Shown piece by piece: positions 55,691 to 61,692 of a DNA stretch of 61,692 nt. Within the stretch, counting starts at the first letter, position 1. The number at the start of each line of letters is the position of its first letter. The translations under genes were made by a program, and so were the position numbers. The stretch covers positions 312,971 to 374,662 of the forward strand of contig JBBHKE010000190.1 of assembly GCA_037447655.1 (NCBI GenBank), written 5' to 3'. This DNA is from Zygnema cylindricum. Taxonomy: Eukaryota; Streptophyta; Zygnematophyceae; Zygnematales; Zygnemataceae. The notes under the pieces were generated by a model, which worked only from the letters and a program-made list of their open reading frames with translations, had not been told where the DNA came from and did no database searches.

Positions 55691-56730
55691 ATTGGAAAAA
55701 TAAATAGAGTAAGTCAGCAAAGGCAACCTGCTTCTCGCTCAACTCTCTCCGGTCCCCATACTTGTTGCAGTCACTGAAGACCAGAGAGAGAGCTAGAGCC
55801 ATGGCTGTCTAAAGAGGATAGACTAATTCGTAGTTTGTACCAGGATTTGATCCTGGTACCTACATCCTACTCTGACGTTAGCTTTAGCCTATAGCTTAGA
55901 GTAAACGATGGCATATGTAGGGTACAATAGGTATTTTTACAGGGACAAAAAGAGAGTTCTAACAAACTAACAAATAACCAAAAACTGCTCTCAACCAGAT
56001 TTGAACCATGGTTTGTGGTTATATTTTTAGACGTAAGCCTTAACCAATAAGGCGTTATCGAAACGATACACGTGACGGGTTTCATAAATACATAAACATT
56101 AACGCAACAGCTAATTAACAGCAGACTAACCAAAAGGAGCAATTCCTGCATGTACGCGAATCTGAACCGTGTAAAATATGTTTTGATCGGACGGCCGGCA
56201 TTATAGCCGCCACGCGAAGTGAGCTTTTGGCGGCATACGGAGATAGCGTCACGCGGTGCCACGTGGCGCCACATTATTTGATACCGGAGAAGATGGGAGG
56301 AGAAACCATGGCTTCCGATTTGACTGGTGTCACCTTGTAGACCTTGTCGTACAATGGTCGTACAATAAGTACATCGCCCATTGTACCTTCTTGTACTATA
56401 TAGTGTTCCTATTGGACTAGGGTTTAGTAGTAGGTAGTCATGAGTAGGCAGACTAAGACTTAGTGATATTTCGGTACCTCTCTCTAAGAGAGCTTGTAAC
56501 TATAAAGGTCATCTTTGACCAGCCATAACTTACTGCTCGGGTGAGCAAATTCAGTGATTCTTTTTGCGTTTGACTCAGGGGAGTCTTGTCCTCACAAGGG
56601 TGAGAGTGGTCTGAATATTTGTGTGCCTGGGCGGCGCTTATTCAGCGGGAAAGTAGAAGGGGCAAATATTATCCTAGAGGCTTTACATAGGCTGCTTATT
56701 CTGTGGGTCAATGGAGACCACAGAATTTCA
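55661..56730 (+). repeat. Element E 3' LTR
   Basis: Near-identical to the 5' LTR: TGTTGAAATT against TGTTGAGATT, and three changes near 55955. It includes both tRNA-like units and the hairpin. Its short frame (from 56554) is open through the duplication into F's gag tail. Confidence 0.95.
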
Positions 56731-56735
56731 AATAT

Positions 56736-57684
56736 GTCTTATGACACATTGGTGGGTGACATAAACTTACTAAAGGAAGGGGCAACTAGAATACGAGAAG
56801 TCGATAGAAGTGAAAGGTCTATGGAAGCGGAAGAAACTGGAAAAATTATTATCACCGAAAACAGTAAAGAAACAGACGAGTGTGAAAAAGACTCGGGTTG
56901 TGTGACTTCTTATTGTGATAAACTGGTGCATGAGAATAACATAGAGGGAGAAGAGATTCATGAAGTAAGGGGAGTTAAAAAATTAAACTTAAAATTGATT
57001 GAAGAATATTTCTTAGAAAAAGATAACACTAAAATACAAACAGAACTTAGAGAAAGAGAAGAAGTAAATGATCAGATAGGAAAGTGTGAATTGACACAAA
57101 AAAGGGAATTAACATCGGAAGTGGAAAACACTGTGGGTTTAAAAATTATTGAAATCCAGGAAAAACCGAGGAAGAGTGTTCAAAAAATAAGGCTAAAGAA
57201 GATAGTTCATGAGAGCCGAAAAAGTCATAACTTAAAAAAAAATCGTAGGAAGAAGAAATTGCAGCTAACTGAAAAGAAGGTCAGACGGAAAATATTGAAT
57301 ATATATACACTTCAGAGAAGTTCCATATCTATGAAAAGAAACCAAAAATCAGTAAGAAAAACTACACTATATAGAGGTAGAGGGAAGGGAAACCATGAAA
57401 ATTTTTTGAACAGATCAGATAGTCATAACAAACCAAGAAAGAGAGATAGATTGAGGAAAAATAGTTGGAGAACATACATGTTACGAAATCGATCACACCG
57501 AAGAACACAACCGGAAACAGTGAGGGGAAGTGTAACGGGAAAATGGGAAGACTTGAATGAATTTACAGGAAATTTCATGAGAATTTGGTGTAGTAGCGTC
57601 AGTAACTTACATCTAAGGAAGTGGATGGCGTGCAAGTATTTAACCAGAGAGAATGTGCAACAATTGTTCGATAAAAGTGTGTAG
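56736..57684 (+). CDS. Gag of element F, C-terminal basic part
   Basis: Continues F's Gag frame after element E: MSYDTLVGDINLLKEG, an acidic/mixed segment with several Cys and His, then a very basic stretch (for example KKNRRKKKLQLTEKKVRRK, about 57230-57290) and an Arg-rich tail ending FDKSV. I recognise no domain. It contains no YVDD, RNase H or integrase motifs. Basic charge suggests nucleic-acid binding, which is only an inference. Ends about 670 bp before the 3' LTR. Confidence 0.65.
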
Positions 57685-58356
57685 GTGGTTGATTTTCGGC
57701 AAATTTAATAACATGGCTAAGTGACGAAGACAAGTGGAAATACGGATTTACTGGAGAGGTGTTATTACCATAGTGAAGGGACAGTTTTGCATTTATGGCG
57801 TAAGGGGAGCTATTACAGGACACTATTTGCAAGGTGGCAGTTTTCAAAAAGGCGAATGGGAATGGGAGCTATTACAGGACACTATTTGCAAGGTGGCAGT
57901 TTTCAAAAAGGCGAATGGGAATTGGCAGAAGGCAGCAAGAGCAATGGCGACGTCGGCAAAGCAGTGGTAATGTGTTGTTTTTGCTAAAATCTTTGTATGA
58001 TAATAAGTGGAGGTTGATACAAAAATTTGAATTTTAAAATATTTTTTTTTATTCTTTCGTTTATCCATTAGAGTGGAAATATTTGCATACAGCATGGACT
58101 AATGAGTCTAAAGCTTTCGGGGAGTGTAGAGTTTAAAAGCTTTAGTCTCAGTAGATGAGGCTATGAGGAGGAAGTTAAAGGCGAAAAAGAGCAGCAGCTA
58201 GGACTGCGATGTCAAACTAGCGCAGCGTAGCAGCATAGCGGTACACGCTGCACTTTGTATTCATACTGCGCTGCGATGTCACACTAGCGCAGCGTAGCAG
58301 CATAGCAGTACACGCTGCATATTTTTTGGGTGCACGAAACTAAATTTTCGGGGGAG
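57685..58356. other. Element F 3' non-coding region with two polypurine tracts
   Basis: It holds a near-perfect tandem duplication (GGAGCTATTACAGGACACTATTTGCAAGGTGGC, 57807-57840 and 57867-57900), AGCGCAGCGTAGCAGCATAGC repeats (58218-58312), tract 1 (CGGGGAG, to about 58122, followed by TGTAGAG) and tract 2 (CGGGGGAG, to 58356). Both tracts lie in hairpin loops: CTAAAGCTTT with AAAGCTTTAG, and CACGAAACT with AGTTTCGTG (the latter arm is AATTTCGTG in F). Confidence 0.8.
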
Positions 58357-59375
58357 TGTTGTTTTGAAAAGTCAATTTCGTGCGTACGAGACAGTTTGCC
58401 CGTAACTGCTAATTGGATTTAATATGGAGGTTTGAATAGATTCACGGATTGGGGGAGCGAACGGATTACTATAATTAAAGTGATGTAAAATACTCATTGA
58501 GTGGTGTGAACAAGCTGTGACAAATGGACGGCGGATCGCGAAGCGATCCGATGTAAAATAAACGGAATGTTGGAATAGGCGCCGCCAGTACTGCGGAGCT
58601 GCGACGCAGTTAAGTCAACGTAGCTGCGGCTATTTGTATGATCCGTACGGACAAGCGCAACCAGCGCAACCAGCGCAGCCAGCGCAACCAGCGCAGCCAG
58701 CGCAGCTAGCGCAGCTGCGGATAATATGACTAGGATAGATCTCGAGTAATGATGATTGTACGGTAGTGGTAGCTTAGTAGTTGCTTAGTGGTAGCTTGGT
58801 TTCTGACATACGAAGTGTACGGTGTAAATATTATGTACAACAGAGGTTTGTCCTTTCGAATAAATAGTTTATTAGAGTAGATACAGTACGGCTGGTATGC
58901 CTCCGTACTTTGAGTATAACTTGCAGGACTTAGATTATTTTATGTATCGTAGTCAAGTTAATCAAAGTAATGGCAAACTGTTTTCTGCATCTTTGACCTG
59001 TTGGTATGATCACTCTGATTGGTGCTTTCATATGAAACTTTGTGGAGTTATTCTATGATATAGAATATATATGTGTGTGAAGTTTCATTGTATTCCAGTA
59101 TCTCTGTAAGATTCTGTGAACAGTCTAAGTGGTTAGTTTGTGAAGCTGTCAGCTACATTTGGGAAACTCTGAAGCTTATATCTTCTAGATGCCTTGGTGG
59201 ATTTGGCTGTAACTTTGGGAGTTTACATTGTATATGGTATACTGCATATTGGTGCAGTTTGAGATCATTTTGTTAATTGTGGAGTAATCTGTGTCGTCTG
59301 AAACACAGCTGTTTTTGAGGTAGTCTGTGGGTGTTTCCGTGAGTAATCCATGGTTGAAAAAGGCTATGGACAACA
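58357..59375 (+). repeat. Element F 3' LTR
   Basis: 1019 bp against 1001 in the 5' copy; the extra length is in the CAGCGCAACC repeat block (58660-58710). It ends GGCTATGGACAACA next to GCCAT. Confidence 0.92.
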
Positions 59376-59380
59376 GCCAT

Positions 59381-59499
59381 GGCTCTAGCTCCCTTTCCAC
59401 CCTTCAGTGACTACAAGAAGTGTGAGGACTTCGTGAGGGGAGCTAGAGGTAGACCGCCTCAGCTCATTTTTTATCCTATTACGGACCTAGAAAATACAC
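59381..59499 (-). repeat. Element M 5' LTR, remaining part
   Basis: Continuation of 49431-50643 after element F: the second half of the conserved hairpin, the loop word GTGACTACAAGAAGTG, a T-run (59468-59473) and GACCTAGAAAATACAC. The terminal ATATCAACA is missing. Initiator-tRNA sequence follows instead. Confidence 0.85.
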
Positions 59500-59520
59500 A
59501 AGCGTGGTGGGCCCATAACC
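59500..59520 (+). other. Fragment matching initiator tRNA-Met (about nt 20-40)
   Basis: GCGTGGTGGGCCCATAACC (59502-59520) matches my recollection of plant initiator tRNA-Met from the D-arm end through the anticodon loop and stops at the H-type LTR end. The two preceding A's also fit. In the other elements only about 14-16 nt match, because gag sequence follows. This looks like a primer remnant, or its plus-strand copy, left on an integrated LTR. Confidence 0.7.
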
Positions 59521-60518
59521 CGCAATTATGTGTTCCCCATTTGAACCAAAATTGAGGAAGCCTCTAGGTAGTTTTCAACTAACTCACTTTCAACAAAAGG
59601 AACTGCCACCCAAGGAAACAAATAGATAATCTCACTGCAACCTTGTGCAGTGTGGACTCCCCTGAGTCCACAGCTAGAAGAATCACTGAAAACACCCAAC
59701 CAGGTGATTAGTTATGGAGTGGCCAAGATGCCAAAATTTATAGAAGCTTATTGGGAGAGAGGCGGTTACCTCCTCAATCTACTAAGTCCTAAACCCTCTC
59801 ACAACTCCTATCTACTGAGGTACGGAACCAATTAGAAGACTGTACAGTACAGAAAGGTACTACGGCCGATGTACTTTCTGTATGGCTTGTGTACGACAAG
59901 GCCATGGAGTGGACGTGTGTCTCTTTCGCACATGTCCTCATGCTCTTTGGGATTTTCTCTTCTCAATGACATCATGCCACGTGTCGCCAGGTCATGTTAT
60001 GACCGAAAACCACCAAGGCGGCCATTACGGGATCTCGGCGATCGTGCGGGCCGTCGGATCAAAATCGGCTTTAAATGATAGCCGTTCAAAAACAAATGTC
60101 CATTACATTTGTTTCGTGCAAACTAAAACTCCAACTAGTTTCTATGTATTCTATTTGTAATTCCGTTAATCGGATTAGCCGCCTATCTATTGTTTAAATA
60201 GCTATCAAACCCCATGTATCCTAACGGACTACTACGACACACCGGTAAGGGTTGACGCCTACGCCTCGCCCTACCGGTCGGAGATTCAAGTCCTGACAAA
60301 CTCAACCTTTTTGGTTGAGAGTGACTTAGGTCACTCTTAAGCCCTGCCTATGGAGCTAAGGCAGCCATGGCTCCACCGCCCTCTTTCACCTTCAGTGACT
60401 ACAACAGGTATAGGGGCTAGAGGGAGAAGGTGGAGGCAGGCTGCTAATGCTCTCTTTTTCCCTTTTTATTTTAAATAAGACTTAGAAAACACCTCCCCTA
60501 AATCTCGTGATTTCAACA
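59521..60518 (-). mobile_element. H-type LTR (no internal region, no target duplication)
   Basis: About 998 bp similar to J's 3' LTR: GCAATTATGTGTTCCCC at the left, GTGATTTCAACA at the right. It has a GTAC cluster (59820-59895), CACGTG (59979), a tRNA-like hairpin (60249-60312) and the conserved hairpin (60357-60445). Left flank CACAA and right flank TTATA do not match, so integration or later loss was irregular. The first base is C where the family has T. Confidence 0.82.
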
Positions 60519-61301
60519 TTATAACATATAATTATCATTGCTTTATTGTTGGGTATACCTTGGCATAGCGTTGATACGCATACCCTAGCAGGATACTAAT
60601 TATCTGGGTGTTGCGTTGTGGTTCTGGGCACGGTTATTCGGATAGTGGTGCGGAATCACGCTTTGGCGCTTTGCATAGCCCGAGTGTGACGATCAGCCGT
60701 AGCTCACCTTTGATAATCACCAGATAATTAAAGGTGTTATGTAAGTATTACGATGTCTTGCGCGTGCAGGAATGTTCCCTTGTAGTTTGGACACTAGCGT
60801 AGGGGATTCGGTGTGGATTGGTTCTATTTCGAACCTCTTTTGTTGAGCATTTGCATTTCCTTGCTTTCCTACTTGCTATCTGGCCGTGAGTGGCCTTGAG
60901 ATTCTCTTGTACCTATCTGGAGTGGAATTTCCAGCTAGATCTTGCCGTGGGTGGCACTGTATAGGCGCTTTCTGTCTGTGCTGCTTTAGATCTGTATCGA
61001 AAGGTGTCTGGATAGTAAACTGCTTGTTTTATAGATCTGGCCCTTTGGCCTTGCTCACTGTTTGCAAGGTAGAGGTTTTGGTATCGCGGCTTTTTGCTAG
61101 ATCTAACTATCGGGTCTTGATAGTGACTACGTGTGTTGATTTGACGAGTGTGGATAAGTCTAATACGTGCTGCGTCTCGGTTAGGCTATTTAGGACATTT
61201 CACCGTTGTAAGCAAGGTTTTCCCTTTGGTTTATGCCCATGGATTGGGACAACCTTCATTATCAATCTGGATCTACCAGAGACGGTATATTCTATCATTC
61301 T
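60519..61301. other. Unassigned DNA between two H-type LTRs
   Basis: No match to the other elements was found. One frame on the plus strand (60886-61353) is open for 155 codons, but it is Cys/Leu-rich and runs into the next LTR, so I do not call it a gene. It contains the imperfect inverted pair AATTATCTGGGTG (60597-) and CACCAGATAATT (-60730). It could be non-coding internal sequence of a larger element or ordinary host DNA. Confidence 0.5.
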
Positions 61302-61692
61302 TGCAATTATGTGTCCTCCATTGGACTACAGAATACAGGAAACCTCTAGATAGTGTTTAACTAACCCACTTTAAGCCACGACCACTTCTGCTCAAGAAGG
61401 TAAACTGACAATTTGATTGCACCCCTATGCAGCCTGGACTCCCCTGAGTCCGTAGCAAAAAGAATCACTGAAAACGGCCAACCAGCCGATAAGTTATAGG
61501 GTGGCAAAGATGCCAACTTATACAAACTCTCAGAGAGAGAGGACTATCTACCTAAATTTTCCTAAGTCTTAGTTTTTCCTAATTCCCTCTCACAGCTCCT
61601 ATCTACTGCCTGTACGAACCAATTACAAAACTGTATAGTACTAGAAAGTACTACTGCCGATGTACTTTCTGTACGGCCTCTGTACGACAAGG
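61302..61692 (-). repeat. Partial H-type LTR running off the window
   Basis: TGCAATTATGTGTCCTCCATTGGAC matches the U5 end of the other H-type LTRs, followed by the R/U5 block (CAGCCTGGACTCCCCTGAGTCC), a TATA complement (TTATACAA near 61515) and a GTAC cluster (61610-61688). The remaining U3 lies beyond the window. Confidence 0.85.

Larger units (their letters stand above)
52557..56730 (+). mobile_element. Element E: young Gag-bearing non-autonomous copia element
   Basis: The LTRs (52557-53626 and 55661-56730, 1070 bp each) differ at only about four positions that I noticed. Perfect AATAT duplications (52552-52556 and 56731-56735). PBS GGTTATGGGCCCACC at 53627, polypurine tract AAATAAGGGGAG ending 55660, one intact 674-codon frame. 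This is the youngest and most complete insertion in the window and is related to degraded element B. Confidence 0.95.
50644..59375 (+). mobile_element. Element F: gag-only LTR element, hosts E
   Basis: The LTRs are 50644-51644 and 58357-59375, with GCCAT duplications (50639-50643 and 59376-59380). PBS GGTTATGGGCCCAC at 51645. Gag is split by element E; polypurine tract 1 ends about 58122 and tract 2 ends 58356. It is the same family as element I but with an intact 3' LTR. Without E it is about 4.55 kb. Confidence 0.93.

Noticed and set aside
60886-61353. 155-codon frame as a host gene
   Set aside because: No recognisable domain, and its end lies inside an H-type LTR.

Overview
The window looks like repeat-dense heterochromatin-type DNA from a large eukaryotic genome, probably green lineage (land plant or relative; low confidence below that level). 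The clues are plant-style Ty1/copia Gag-Pol proteins, a hAT transposase, a LINE C-terminus, and primer-binding sites that match the anticodon arm of plant-type initiator tRNA-Met. No intact host gene is visible. Almost every long reading frame belongs to a transposable element.

Layout. 1-584 is a long perfect MIRROR repeat (same strand, read backwards, not complemented), followed by AT-rich spacer. 1930-2931(-) is a LINE C-terminus. 2789-19439(+) is a hAT transposase pseudogene split by element A (3972-18652, copia, minus). A carries element B (5366-13723) in its RNase H region, and B's 3' LTR carries element C (6519-10647), a gag-only element with a satellite-like array. After a 10-base gap comes a second, larger mirror repeat (19450-20209, two 369-bp arms, no mismatch found). 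Then follow a dispersed repeat P, a solo LTR N split by solo LTR R and a TA microsatellite, the full gag-pol element O (23573-30263, +) and a fold-back hAT-type MITE (30700-32365). Element J (minus, 32879-43257) holds solo LTR Q, gag-only element I (35276-39553, with a fold-back 3' end) and solo LTR K. J abuts a headless plus element L (43258-47022). Element M (minus, 47023-59499) is a Gag-RT chimera whose 5' LTR carries element F (50644-59375). F's gag is split by the young, apparently intact element E (52557-56730). The right end holds an H-type LTR flanked by a piece of initiator tRNA, about 780 bp of unexplained DNA, and another partial H-type LTR.

How the parts work together. Several copia lineages share machinery. 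The minus-strand primer is half of initiator tRNA-Met, and gag starts inside the LTR and is translated through the primer-binding site. The polypurine tract sits in the loop of a hairpin bridging the internal region and U3; three unrelated sequences make the same shape. Autonomous relatives (A, O, J, L) once encoded Gag-PR-INT-RT-RNase H. Gag-bearing dependants (B, E, C, I, F) keep Gag and cis signals and presumably borrowed Pol. The reading frame of E is a Gag fused to a diverged, shrunken remnant of RT/RNase H.

The strongest candidates for something undescribed are the long mirror repeats, and an antisense tRNA-like unit near the start of U3 in several otherwise different LTR families, followed by a covarying hairpin and a T-run. 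The latter looks like an embedded Pol III-type transcription unit.
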